A stretch of DNA of 64,000 bases, taken from Nitratireductor sp. B36 (GTDB lineage Bacteria; Pseudomonadota; Alphaproteobacteria; Rhizobiales; Rhizobiaceae). Below the pieces are notes generated by a model. The model was not told the DNA's origin. It searched no databases and worked only from the letters and a program-made list of their open reading frames with translations. The DNA is taken from contig NZ_JACKZY010000002.1 of assembly GCF_020833685.1 (NCBI RefSeq), positions 744,001 through 808,000 of the forward strand, written 5' to 3'. Shown in pieces: positions 35,621-43,869 of the stretch; position 1 is the first letter of the stretch, and every line of letters starts with the position of its first letter. The translations under genes were made by a program, and so were the position numbers.

Positions 35621-35754
35621 GCGCACGCCCCTCATCCGCCTGCCGGCACCTTCTCCCCGCAGGCGGGGAGAAGGAGGCTTTCATCAGCGTTGCGGCCATC
35701 GCCCTTCTCCCCGTAAACGGGGAGAAGGGCGGCAGGCGGATGAGGGGTGTGCGC
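35621..35754. repeat. RIME-like palindromic intergenic repeat
   Basis: A 134-base element whose 24-base ends are inverted copies with one mismatch (35621-35644 and 35731-35754; core CCCCTCATCCGCCTGCC). Two inner hairpins are present: CCTTCTCCCCGC/GCGGGGAGAAGG (35649-35674) and a perfect 14-pair stem at 35701-35730. Sequence and layout match the Rhizobium-specific intergenic mosaic element (RIME) type found between genes in Rhizobiales. It sits between two convergent genes and may also stop transcription. No transposase and no second copy in the window. Confidence 0.85.
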
Positions 35755-35778
35755 CCGGCTTTGAAAGAGCTGCCGCGC

Positions 35779-37506
35779 CTATTCGATCCGGTCTGCCATT
35801 TCCGGGCTCAGATAGGCGTCGAAGCATTGGTTCAGCGCGACGCGCTCATGGTCCTGCATGGCGGGGGCGTAAATCTTCAGAAGATCCGCATTGGCCGTGG
35901 TCAGTGGGCAGGTGGGGTGCAGGATCAGGTCCGTGTGGCGAACGGCTTCCAGCGCTTCGGCATCCGGCGGGGGAACGGCGCGTGTCGGATCGGCACCAAT
36001 GGCCACATGCAGGGGCGCCTGGCGGTCGAGAAGCCACGGGAAGGGATTGACGAAGTTGAGGTTGAGAATGGTTTCGAACCTGATGCCCTGTTCGGCTTCC
36101 AGCTCCCGGATCGCGTCGATGGCACCGTCGATGGCCAGGAGATGCGCGGCCTGAAAGTCGAATTCCGAATAGTACATATAGGCCGGAAGTTCCTGAATGC
36201 GGATGAAATCGGCATAGGTATCGCGATGCCGGGCGTAGAAATCGAGCATCTTTTCCGACCGCCGGAGGACTTCGGGGCGCATGTTGACGCGTCCCAATGT
36301 TTTCAGGTTGCTGTTCGGCAGCTCAACATTCTTGATCGCGCCGATATAGGTGCGAGCCGCGCGCTCAACCGTGTTGACGAGTGGCGGGAGTGCTGCGGCA
36401 GCGGCGAGAGCGACTGCGACCAGAAAGGCCGGGCTGCGCGCTGTTTCGGTCTGCCAGAGCCGCGTGAGGGCGGGCAGAACTGCGGGCCAGATGAAGATGA
36501 GCGCCTGACTTCCGGTGTTCTGGGTCTCGAAGAAAATGCCGGCGATGAGCACCGCCATGATCCAGAAGGCTTCATGGTCGATGACGCTTGCCATGCCCGA
36601 GAGGCTTCTCGAGCGAAGCTTTGCCAAAAGGGCGGCGCGATCGTGGAAGATCAGCGCGAGTGCGAGAAGGCCCGCCGGAGCGACAATGCCGAATGTGTGG
36701 GACGCGGCCTGAAGGAAACGCGGCAGAAGGCTTCCCTCATTCATCACCACCAGTGCCAGAATATCGGCGAAATAGTTGAGCGTGAAACCGCTTGCGGCTT
36801 CCAAAAGACCGAGAATGCCGAGGAACAGGACGGCGGACGCGATGGCGGTTCGCAATGAGATGCGGCCTGCTGCAAAGGCAAAGGCGCAGAGCAAACCGCC
36901 GGAAACGAATCCGGTGATCTTTGTCAGGAAAAGCCCTGTCATGCCGGCCACGATGGAAATCAGCAGGAGACGCTGATCACGCAGATAGATGAGCGCGACA
37001 GTCAGCACATAAAGAAGCTGGCAGACCTGCCTGTTGTATATGCCAAACCCGTCGGAGCCGGGAAAGGAATAGAATTCGCGGGTGTTGAAAGGCAGCACGG
37101 CGAAGACGAGAAATGGCAGGAGCAGCGCCAGCGCGGTTGCGCGTGACCTTTGATCCACTCGCCAGAGTGCCAGCGCCATCAGCGGTGCGGTGACTGCAAA
37201 AAGCGACCAGTGCACGAGCAGCAGCGGTTGTGCGTTGGAAAAGAGTTTGACGCCGCCGGCAAACAGATAATAGCCGAGGGGGCCTACCGGTGCGAAGAAA
37301 TCCGTGGCCGGAACCTGCCCGGAAAAGAGCCTGTTGGCAGCATCGAAATAGATGAACAGGTCCCAGTACATGGGACCGATCGGCACATTCAGCGGCAGGG
37401 CGAGAAACGCCGCCATCACAAGTGCGGTGATCGCGAGAATGGAAACCGGGCTTGTCAGCCAAGTGCGCCGTTTTGCTGTCGCTGCGTGATCGACCGCCAT
37501 CGTCAT
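35779..37506 (-). CDS. Polytopic membrane protein, GT-C-type glycosyltransferase candidate
   Basis: A 575-residue inner-membrane protein with about ten to twelve hydrophobic helices in residues 20-390 and a soluble C-terminal region of about 180 residues. The first periplasmic loop reads YWDLFIYFDAANRLFSGQVP and then TDFFAPVGPLGYYLF, the acidic first-loop layout seen in GT-C enzymes that use polyprenyl-phosphate sugars. It lacks an exact family name from reading alone. The start at 37506 is the second of three in-frame ATG and gives a sensible N-terminus. It converges on the DprE1-like operon across the RIME-like repeat; using that operon's lipid-linked sugar as donor is an attractive inference. 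Confidence 0.7.
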   Translation of the reverse strand: MTMAVDHAATAKRRTWLTSPVSILAITALVMAAFLALPLNVPIGPMYWDLFIYFDAANRLFSGQVPATDFFAPVGPLGYYLFAGGVKLFSNAQPLLLVHWSLFAVTAPLMALALWRVDQRSRATALALLLPFLVFAVLPFNTREFYSFPGSDGFGIYNRQVCQLLYVLTVALIYLRDQRLLLISIVAGMTGLFLTKITGFVSGGLLCAFAFAAGRISLRTAIASAVLFLGILGLLEAASGFTLNYFADILALVVMNEGSLLPRFLQAASHTFGIVAPAGLLALALIFHDRAALLAKLRSRSLSGMASVIDHEAFWIMAVLIAGIFFETQNTGSQALIFIWPAVLPALTRLWQTETARSPAFLVAVALAAAAALPPLVNTVERAARTYIGAIKNVELPNSNLKTLGRVNMRPEVLRRSEKMLDFYARHRDTYADFIRIQELPAYMYYSEFDFQAAHLLAIDGAIDAIRELEAEQGIRFETILNLNFVNPFPWLLDRQAPLHVAIGADPTRAVPPPDAEALEAVRHTDLILHPTCPLTTANADLLKIYAPAMQDHERVALNQCFDAYLSPEMADRIE

Positions 37507-37743
37507 GTGTGTCCCCGAAAGCAAATATCCTGCCGTTGGGGCAGTTTTTACCGGAGAGGCGGTGAAAAGAGGTTAATCGGCTGGGCAAAACGTCCGATTT
37601 GCTTAATGGCGCGCGCCGCTTCTGTGATGTCGCATTCAGGCAAAACAGCCCTGTGCCCGTCAGACTAGGATCGGCTTCTGTCACGGGTCATATCCAGCCT
37701 GGCTGCACAGTTCGGCCGGAGAGCGATCGAGGGGAGTGAGAGC

Positions 37744-40263
37744 ATGAAGGCCAATGCGCGAGCGGTAGTCATCGGCGGTGGCGTGGTGGGGGTATCGACG
37801 CTCTACCACCTGGCCAAAAAAGGCTGGTCTGATGTGGTGCTGCTTGAGCGCAAGGAATTGACATCCGGCTCCACCTGGCACGCCGCCGGCTTGCTGCCGC
37901 TGTTCAACATGAGCTACTCCGTCGGACAGATCCACAAATACTCGGTGAAATTCTATCAGGAGCTTCAGGAGGAGACCGGCATGAATGTCGGTTTCACGCA
38001 GTGCTCCAACATTCGTCTCGCGCGTACCAAAGATCGTTGGGACGAGTACATGTATTACGCCGGGATTGCCGAAACCATTGGCATTCCTGTCAATGTTCTC
38101 ACGCCTGAACAGGTGAAGGAGATCTGGCCGCTTTGCGAGACCGACGGGCTTCTCGGCGCGATCCAGCATCCCGACGACGGCTATATCCAGCCGGCCGATC
38201 TGACACAGGCACTTGCCAAGGGCGCGCGTGATCTCGGCGCAACCATCTATCGCAACACCGCCGTGACCGCGATTGCACAGGGCGATGACGGGACCTGGAC
38301 CGTCACCACCGACAAGGGCGAGATTGCCTGTGACCATGTGATCTCCTGCACCGGCAATTTTGCCCGCAGGACGGGTGCCATGGTCGGGCTCGACGTGCCG
38401 GTGATCCCGGTCGAGCACCAGTACATCGTCACTGAGCCGCATCCCGCCATTGTCGCGCGCAAGAAAGAGGGGCTGCCCGAAATGGGCGTTCTGCGCGAGA
38501 GCGATTCCTCCTGGTATATGCGCGAGGAGAATGGCGGTCTCCTGCTTGGTCCTTACGAGGTCGGTGCGCCCTGCTGCTATGTGGACGGTCCGACCGACGA
38601 CAGTGAGTACGAGCTGTTCCAGGAGGATCTGGAGCGGCTCATGCCCTATGTGGAAACGGCGATCGCGCGCGTGCCTGCGTTCGGTGAAGTGGGCATCAAG
38701 AAGATCTACAACGGCGCCATCGCCTATACGCCCGATGGCTCTCCCATTATCGGACAGGCGCCGGGGCTGAAGAATTTCTGGCTGAATGAAGGACACTCAT
38801 TCGGTGTGACGGCAGCCGGCGGTGCTGGTTGGCAGCTTGCCGAATGGATCGTCGAGGGCGAGCCGTCCATCGACATGATGGGTGTCGATCCGCGCCGCTT
38901 CGGACCCTATGCCACCGAAGGCTATCTGCGCGAAAAGAACGAGGAGGCCTATGCCAATGTCTTCACCGTGCATTATCCGGATGAGGAGCGTCCGGCCGCC
39001 CGGCCACTGAAGACGACGCCGAGCTATGAGCGAATGAAGAAGCTCGGTGCCGTGTTCGGCTCCGTTTACGGGTGGGAGCGGCCCAACTGGTTTGCGCCGG
39101 AGGGTTATCAAGTTCCGGAAAGCGAACTGGGCGTTGGTGCGGATGTTCTCCTGACGCACAATCACGCGCCGGCGCTTGCCGATGGTCGTGTCGTTGAAAA
39201 ATGGTCGTTCCGCCGCTCAAACTATTTTGAACATGTCGGGAACGAGGTGCAGAACGTCCACGAGAATGTCGGGCTTCTCGACATGTCGGCCTTCGCCAAG
39301 ATCGAGGTTTCGGGGCCGGGGGCAAGGGCCTGGCTCGACAGCATTCTCGCCAATCGCATCCCGAAGAAACGGGGCAGGGTGGCGCTGTGCCATCTGCTCA
39401 CGAAGAACGGCGGGGTGCGTTCCGAATTCACGGTTTACGAGTGGAAGCCGGGGCGGTTCTATCTGGTGTCCGCCGGTGCCTATGAGGCGCATGATCATGA
39501 CGTGCTCTTCAAGCTTGCTCCCGAGGACGGTTCTGTTGCTCTGCGGCCATTGACGCAGCAATATGGCGTGTTCGTTCTGGCCGGGCCGAAAAGCCGTGAC
39601 GTGATGCGCAGGCTTACCCGCACGGATCTATCCAATGCGGCGTTTCCGTGGCTTTCGGGCAAGGAGATTTCAATCGGGCGGGCGAGCGCCCATGCGCTGC
39701 GCGTGAATTTCGTAGGTGAGCTTGGCTGGGAGTTGCACCATCCGATCGAACAGCAGAACCTGATCTTCGATCTGATCATGGACGCAGGCGCGGAGTTCGG
39801 CATCAAGCCCTTTGGCATTCGCGCCATGACAGCGATGGCCATTGAGAAGAGCTATCGTCTGATCCCACGCGAACTCTCCATTGAATATACGGCCTGGGAA
39901 AGCGGGCTCGACCGTTTCGTCCATCCCGACAAGGGTGATTTCATCGGTCGTGAGGCGCTTCTCAAGCAGCGCGAGTCGGGGCTCAACTGGAACTATGTCA
40001 CGCTGCAGGTCGCGGGTGTCGTTGACGCCGATGCGCGTGGTAATGAGGCAATCTACAAGGCCGGAGAACTGGTCGGGCGCGCGACCCATGGCGGTTTTGG
40101 CTGGCGGGTGGGCAAAAGCCTGGCGCTCGCCATGGTGCGCCCCGAGCATGCTGCGGAAGGGACTGAACTGGACATCAGGATTTTGGGCAAGCTCCACCCG
40201 GCGAAGGTGATCGGAGAAAGCCCGTTCGATCCAGAGAATGCAGCCTTGCGCGCCGACGGCTAG
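37744..40263 (+). CDS. Dimethylglycine/sarcosine dehydrogenase family flavoprotein with GcvT domain
   Basis: An 839-residue enzyme of the DMGDH/SARDH family. An N-terminal FAD domain has the loop VIGGGVVGVSTLYHLAKKG, and SGSTWHAAGLLPLF carries the His that is covalently bound to FAD in mammalian DMGDH. The middle is a FAO_M linker, and residues about 430-830 are GcvT-N plus GcvT-C folate-binding domains (NVGLLDMSAFAKIEVSGPGA, GELGWELHHPIE-like, FGIRAMTAMAIEKSYR). It would demethylate dimethylglycine or sarcosine and pass the carbon to THF as methylene-THF. GAGGGGAG precedes the ATG. The GbdR-like regulator three genes downstream and soxBDAG in the same window fit glycine betaine breakdown. 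Confidence 0.87.
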   Translation: MKANARAVVIGGGVVGVSTLYHLAKKGWSDVVLLERKELTSGSTWHAAGLLPLFNMSYSVGQIHKYSVKFYQELQEETGMNVGFTQCSNIRLARTKDRWDEYMYYAGIAETIGIPVNVLTPEQVKEIWPLCETDGLLGAIQHPDDGYIQPADLTQALAKGARDLGATIYRNTAVTAIAQGDDGTWTVTTDKGEIACDHVISCTGNFARRTGAMVGLDVPVIPVEHQYIVTEPHPAIVARKKEGLPEMGVLRESDSSWYMREENGGLLLGPYEVGAPCCYVDGPTDDSEYELFQEDLERLMPYVETAIARVPAFGEVGIKKIYNGAIAYTPDGSPIIGQAPGLKNFWLNEGHSFGVTAAGGAGWQLAEWIVEGEPSIDMMGVDPRRFGPYATEGYLREKNEEAYANVFTVHYPDEERPAARPLKTTPSYERMKKLGAVFGSVYGWERPNWFAPEGYQVPESELGVGADVLLTHNHAPALADGRVVEKWSFRRSNYFEHVGNEVQNVHENVGLLDMSAFAKIEVSGPGARAWLDSILANRIPKKRGRVALCHLLTKNGGVRSEFTVYEWKPGRFYLVSAGAYEAHDHDVLFKLAPEDGSVALRPLTQQYGVFVLAGPKSRDVMRRLTRTDLSNAAFPWLSGKEISIGRASAHALRVNFVGELGWELHHPIEQQNLIFDLIMDAGAEFGIKPFGIRAMTAMAIEKSYRLIPRELSIEYTAWESGLDRFVHPDKGDFIGREALLKQRESGLNWNYVTLQVAGVVDADARGNEAIYKAGELVGRATHGGFGWRVGKSLALAMVRPEHAAEGTELDIRILGKLHPAKVIGESPFDPENAALRADG

Positions 40264-40355
40264 CGAATTGCAAATCGTGCTTCGCTCTTGCTCAGGTGGA
40301 CGATTACGCCAAATAGCGGGATTTGTATGCGGTCGATCATGCGCTAGACTGGGCT

Positions 40356-41198
40356 ATGCGCAGGTCAGAAACGACTCAGCGATTTCCTAGAAGCAGCTTG
40401 ATCGCTGCCTTCGCTGGGCTTTATAGCGTTTTTTTTGCTGGCGGACCGGCAGCGAAAGCCCAGGAAATCGTTGATGTCCAGCTTGTTTTGGCGGTCGATG
40501 TCTCGCTGTCCATGTCCTCAGGCGAACTGGAGATTCAGCGCCGCGGATATGCAGAAGCTCTTGTTCATGATGACGTTGTGAATGCCATTTTGAGTGGGCT
40601 GCATGGAAAGATTGCCGTGACCTATTTCGAATGGGCCGGTCATTTTTCGCAACGCGTGATCATCCCCTGGACCCGCATCGCTTCTGCCGAAGACGCTCAG
40701 CGCGTGGCCGAGCAATTGTCAGCCAATCCCCCTAGCAGTGCGCGCCGGACCTCGATCTCCGGCGCCCTTGATTTTGCCAGTGATCTGCTTGCTGAAAGCG
40801 GGTTCCGGGGGCTGCGCCGCGTGGTGGACGTCTCCGGAGATGGTCCCAACAACCAGGGCGGCCCGGTGGTAGCGGCACGCGACCGGCTGGTGGATATGGG
40901 CATAACCATCAATGGCCTGCCCCTGATGACCAATGGCGGGCTGACAACCAGTTTCGACGTCAAGGACCTCGATACCTACTATCGAAACTGTGTTATCGGA
41001 GGGCCGGGCGCCTTTGTCGTGCCGGTGAATGACTGGTCGCAGTTCCCAGAAGCCATTCGGCGCAAGCTTGTGCTGGAGCTTGCGGACACGAAAAAGCACG
41101 AGCTGCATGTGGTGCCCGCGCAGTTTCATAGTGCCTATGACTGCCTCGTCGGCGAAAAGATGTGGCGGGACCGCTCCTGGATGTGGCGCGATCCCTGA
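40356..41198 (+). CDS. DUF1194 family exported protein with von Willebrand A-like fold
   Basis: A 280-residue protein. Residues 1-35 look like a long signal peptide ending in GGPAAKA. The domain then opens with QLVLAVDVSLSMSSGELEIQR, whose DVSLSMS resembles the metal-ion-dependent adhesion site DxSxS of von Willebrand A domains. RRTSISGALDFASDLLAESG and VVDVSGDGPNNQGG supply the other metal-site loops. DUF1194 proteins are common exported proteins in Alphaproteobacteria with unknown role. The start is uncertain: ATG at 40356 gives a better signal peptide than the ATG at 40323. Convergent with the SRPBCC gene, six bases apart. Confidence 0.82.
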   Translation: MRRSETTQRFPRSSLIAAFAGLYSVFFAGGPAAKAQEIVDVQLVLAVDVSLSMSSGELEIQRRGYAEALVHDDVVNAILSGLHGKIAVTYFEWAGHFSQRVIIPWTRIASAEDAQRVAEQLSANPPSSARRTSISGALDFASDLLAESGFRGLRRVVDVSGDGPNNQGGPVVAARDRLVDMGITINGLPLMTNGGLTTSFDVKDLDTYYRNCVIGGPGAFVVPVNDWSQFPEAIRRKLVLELADTKKHELHVVPAQFHSAYDCLVGEKMWRDRSWMWRDP

Positions 41199-41204
41199 TG
41201 GCAC

Positions 41205-41690
41205 TTACAGTCTGGAGGCAATCTCTTCGAGTTGCTCGGCGCATTGGCCCCAACCCTCATGGAAGCCCATCTTTTCATGAGCTTCGACATCTTCCGCGTT
41301 CCAGTGGCGCGCCCGGGCGATATAGCGTGTCTTGCCTTCGCCGGCGTCCTCCAAGGTGAGGATCATGGTCATGAAGGGCTTTTGAGAGGGCTTCCACGCC
41401 TCGGTAAAGGCATCGGTGGTAACGATTTTCTCGTTCTCAATCACCTCAAGAAATACGCCTGGATTGGGATACTCGTTTCCATCCGGATCCCTCATAACAA
41501 CGAGGCTTGAGCCGCCCGGGCGCACGTCCATCTCAACTTTCGAGATGGTCCATGGCTTTGGTACGAACCACTGCTGGAGGATCTCCGGGTCTGTCCAGGC
41601 ACGGAAGATTTTTTCGCGCGGTGCATCGATGATGCGGGCCAGAACCAGTTCGTTTTCGGCGGATGGTGTGACGTCGATGGTCGTGGTCAT
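41205..41690 (-). CDS. SRPBCC (AHSA1-like) domain protein
   Basis: A 161-residue START/Bet v1-fold protein. NELVLARIIDAPREKIFRAWTDPEILQQWFVP (in part: IIDAPREKIFRAWTDPE and LQQWFVP) is the diagnostic N-terminus of the AHSA1 group, and the end reads MGFHEGWGQCAEQLEEIA, which is also typical. Such proteins bind hydrophobic ligands or act as Hsp90 co-chaperone-like domains in eukaryotes; in bacteria the role is mostly unknown. It is upstream-adjacent on the same strand to the GbdR-like gene (82 bases), so it may be in its transcription unit. Confidence 0.85.
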   Translation of the reverse strand: MTTTIDVTPSAENELVLARIIDAPREKIFRAWTDPEILQQWFVPKPWTISKVEMDVRPGGSSLVVMRDPDGNEYPNPGVFLEVIENEKIVTTDAFTEAWKPSQKPFMTMILTLEDAGEGKTRYIARARHWNAEDVEAHEKMGFHEGWGQCAEQLEEIASRL

Positions 41691-41771
41691 TGTGGTGCTC
41701 CCATTGGTTGTCTATGCGTCGAGAACGAATGGCAGACCTCCACTCCGACACGTGTCGTTGATTTTTTTCGG

Positions 41772-42770
41772 TCAAGCGACGAGAAGCTGCTTGCGGTCGG
41801 CGCGTTCCTGCTGGGGCGATCGGGCGTAGAGTTCGCGGTAGCATTTTGAGAAATGCGATGCCGAAACAAAGCCACAGGCGACGGCAACCTCCACCACAGG
41901 CAGGGAAGACTGGATAAGCAGGTGGCGGGCTCGGTCGAGCCGGATTTCCAGATAATAGCGCGCTGGGGAACGTCCCATCTCCTGCCGGAAGAGCCGCTCG
42001 ATCTGGCGGCGGGAAAGGCCGACATTCTCGGCGATCTGTACCAGAGACAGAGGTTCGGCCAGGTTGGCCTCCATCAGTTCGATGATGGTCAGGACTTTGG
42101 AATTTTGAACACCGAGCCTGGCCCTCAGCGGCAGGCGCTGGCGGTCGGATGGGCTGCGGACGCGATCTGTTAATAATTGCTCGCAGACCCGGTTGATCAG
42201 GCTTTCATCAAAATCTTCACCGATCAGTTTCAGCATCATATCCATTGCGGCTGTGCCACCAGCGCAGGTGTAGATATTCGCCTCTGTCTCGAAGAGATCA
42301 GCAAACACATTGGCACGAGGGTATCTTTCAGCGAAACCAGGCAGGTTCTCCCAGTGTATTGCGCATCGCCGGTCGGTGAGGAGACCGGCTCCGGCCAGAA
42401 CATAGGCTGCCGTGCACAGCCCGCCAATGGCGACGCCGCGGTTGTACTCCTCGCGCAGCCAGGCAAAAACGGTCTTGTTGTTGTAGTCCTCGATGTTCAG
42501 ACCACCGCACACGATGACCATTGACGGGCGCTCGTGCCCGACCATCTTCTGCCTTTCGGCTGCGAGAGAAGTCCCGACGGCAACCTCCACACCATTGGAT
42601 GCGCGAACAGGTGCTCCGTCGCTGCTTGCCAGGCGCCATGTATAGGCCTCATAGCCTGCCATCCGATTGGCGGTTCGCAATGGCTCCAGCGCGGCCGAAA
42701 AAGCCATCATGGTGAAGTCGGGGATGAGAAAGAAAACGATTGACCGTTTGTGATGGTTCTCGCCCGGCAT
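41772..42770 (-). CDS. GlxA/GbdR-like AraC-family transcriptional regulator
   Basis: A 332-residue regulator. Residues about 10-190 are a DJ-1/PfpI-like sensing domain (SIVFFLIPDFTMMAFSAALE, and GGLCTAAYVLAGAGLL at the nucleophile-elbow position with Cys present). Residues about 215-325 are an AraC helix-turn-helix pair (LSLVQIAENVGLSRRQIERLF and VAVACGFVSASHFSKCY). This is the layout of GbdR, which senses glycine betaine or dimethylglycine and activates gbcAB, dgcAB and soxBDAG in Pseudomonas. The ATG at 42770 is chosen for its GGGAGG site. Two genes away is a DMG/sarcosine dehydrogenase, so GbdR-like function is likely; carnitine regulator CdhR and ArgR have the same layout. Confidence 0.82.
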   Translation of the reverse strand: MPGENHHKRSIVFFLIPDFTMMAFSAALEPLRTANRMAGYEAYTWRLASSDGAPVRASNGVEVAVGTSLAAERQKMVGHERPSMVIVCGGLNIEDYNNKTVFAWLREEYNRGVAIGGLCTAAYVLAGAGLLTDRRCAIHWENLPGFAERYPRANVFADLFETEANIYTCAGGTAAMDMMLKLIGEDFDESLINRVCEQLLTDRVRSPSDRQRLPLRARLGVQNSKVLTIIELMEANLAEPLSLVQIAENVGLSRRQIERLFRQEMGRSPARYYLEIRLDRARHLLIQSSLPVVEVAVACGFVSASHFSKCYRELYARSPQQERADRKQLLVA

Positions 42771-43312
42771 GGTGCCTCCCGATCGCACATGACGCCCGCT
42801 TCCCGGGTCAAGTCGCTGTCACCCAAGCGTCATCAGGAAACGGGTTTTCTGTCAATCCGGGAGGCCGCGGAGGGCGTGTTTTACCGGCATTTGCGTTCGA
42901 TGCCGACGATCCCGAGTGCGCAAACAATGTTCTCCCCCGCGCCGGTGTGACGCGGTGGGTTTTCAATATGGCCTGGGAGGGATTGGTCAGTTGACGAGAA
43001 AACCGAACCGCGCACCAGCGAGTGCGCCGGTCTCGCCCGGCATGGTCTTGCCGAACCGCTGACGGGCAAACACCGTGTTCGGGTTCGAGCCCCGTTGGCG
43101 GCGTATAAAGCGGGCAAACAGCTTCATTCTGCGCTCCAGAAACATTTTTATCGAAAGACAATCGGCTCTCACCGAGCGCCTTCTCATGCAGGATGGAGTG
43201 GGGTCGCTCGTTCGATGCAGCGAAATTATCGTGTGCGGATGATCAAGGAGATGGAAAAAGCGAAGCGCACGTTAGAAAAAGCGACATTCAGAGGATCTGC
43301 AGCGCAGGGCAG
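42771..43312. other. Intergenic stretch upstream of the GbdR-like gene
   Basis: About 540 bases with no well-supported gene on the plus strand. It must hold the promoter of the GbdR-like gene. One small minus-strand frame with a GGAG site (42987-43127) is listed separately at low confidence. No strong hairpin, tRNA or repeat is seen. Confidence 0.4.
42987..43127 (-). CDS. Candidate 46-residue basic protein
   Basis: A short frame starting at the ATG at 43127, with GGAG seven bases upstream. The product begins MKLFARFIRRQRGSNPN and ends GARFGFLVN; it is basic, with eight Arg and two Lys, no membrane segment and no known family that I can name. It lies downstream of the terminator at 43313-43343 on the same strand, so it would need its own promoter. 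The support is only the ribosome binding site and the frame, so it may be chance. Confidence 0.25.
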   Translation of the reverse strand: MKLFARFIRRQRGSNPNTVFARQRFGKTMPGETGALAGARFGFLVN

Positions 43313-43343
43313 AAAAAAAGACCCCGACATACGGGCCGGGGTC
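43313..43343 (-). terminator. Rho-independent terminator
   Basis: On the minus strand GACCCCG (43337-43343 complement) pairs with CGGGGTC (43320-43326 complement) across a ten-base loop, and seven T follow (43313-43319). It ends the small-gene pair at 43394-43738. Confidence 0.9.
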
Positions 43344-43393
43344 AGCTTCGCTTAGGATAGGCTGCGCATAAGCGCGTGGCTTTTGTCTTCATG

Positions 43394-43525
43394 TCAGTGC
43401 GAGCACCGGCCTGAGGGCCTGGGCTTCCTCGCGGGGTGGCTGCCGTATTTCGCGTGATGGGTCATCGCGTCGAACTCGATCGCGAAATCCCGCACGGCCT
43501 TCAGGGCCTTTGTCAGCAATGTCAT
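43394..43525 (-). CDS. 43-residue small protein of unknown function
   Basis: A short frame with one of the best ribosome binding sites in the window: AAGGAGGAG lies six bases before the ATG at 43525. The product starts MTLLTKALKAVRDFAIEFDA and ends RKPRPSGRCSH. The first half looks like an amphipathic helix, the second is basic and rich in Pro, His and Arg. It follows the DUF1127 gene on the same strand and is followed after about 50 bases by a strong terminator, so it has the signs of a real gene in a two-gene unit. Some DUF1127 proteins have a similar short helix plus basic tail. Function unknown. Confidence 0.6.
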   Translation of the reverse strand: MTLLTKALKAVRDFAIEFDAMTHHAKYGSHPARKPRPSGRCSH

Positions 43526-43555
43526 TCCACACTCCTCCTTGTCTGGGACAGCACT

Positions 43556-43738
43556 TCAGAAACGGGATATGCTGCGATTGTCCTGCCCATCGGACTGAAC
43601 ACCGGTGTAATGTGCGGGCCAGCCGATATCCTTGCGGATTTCTGCAGGAAGCGTGTCGATCAGACGCTCGGTGCGCCTACGGTTCAGAGTCGTCCGGTAG
43701 TGACGGACATACTGGTTCATGCGTGTGAATACAGACAT
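43556..43738 (-). CDS. DUF1127 (YjiS-like) small protein
   Basis: A 60-residue protein with the DUF1127 core RRRTERLIDTLPAEIRKDIGWP near residues 22-43 and a basic N-terminus (MSVFTRMNQYVRHYRTTLN). GGAGAAGG precedes the ATG at 43738; the frame is open a little further upstream without a site. DUF1127 proteins in Agrobacterium act in RNA and phosphate/carbon metabolism, and in Brucella several are controlled by the LysR regulator VtlR. Here the gene is divergent from a LysR gene, the same kind of arrangement. Followed by the 43-residue gene and a terminator. Confidence 0.82.
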   Translation of the reverse strand: MSVFTRMNQYVRHYRTTLNRRRTERLIDTLPAEIRKDIGWPAHYTGVQSDGQDNRSISRF

Positions 43739-43869
43739 TGTCCTTCTCCTCTGTCTGGCTGCTTTGCCAGACGTCATCGCCTGACAAGGTTGACTATGCC
43801 GCAAGGTTGATGTTCAATCAAACACAATCGAATGATCTTTTTGTTCAAAGTTATTGAATGGAGAACGGC
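43739..43869. promoter_or_regulatory. Divergent promoter region between DUF1127 and LysR genes
   Basis: 131 bases, noticeably AT-rich in the half next to the LysR gene (repeated TTCAA/TTGAA words such as GTTCAATC, TTGTTCAAAG and TTATTGAA). Divergent LysR genes usually bind here to regulate themselves and the neighbour. A TTGACT at 43790 could be a -35 box. The exact sites are not determined by eye. Confidence 0.45.

Noticed and set aside
35649-35730. Repeated CTTCTCCCCG units considered as a CRISPR start
   Set aside because: They are the arms of two hairpins in one palindromic element, without regular spacers.
35740-36858. A 372-codon plus-strand frame opposite the membrane glycosyltransferase candidate
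   Set aside because: It starts inside the RIME-like repeat and is antisense to a polytopic membrane protein; no motif.
43075-43100. GGTTCGAGCCCC resembling a tRNA T-arm
   Set aside because: No acceptor, D or anticodon stem can be drawn around it; it is a chance match.
43095-43355. An 86-codon plus-strand frame
   Set aside because: No ribosome binding site, and it runs through the terminator hairpin at 43313-43343.
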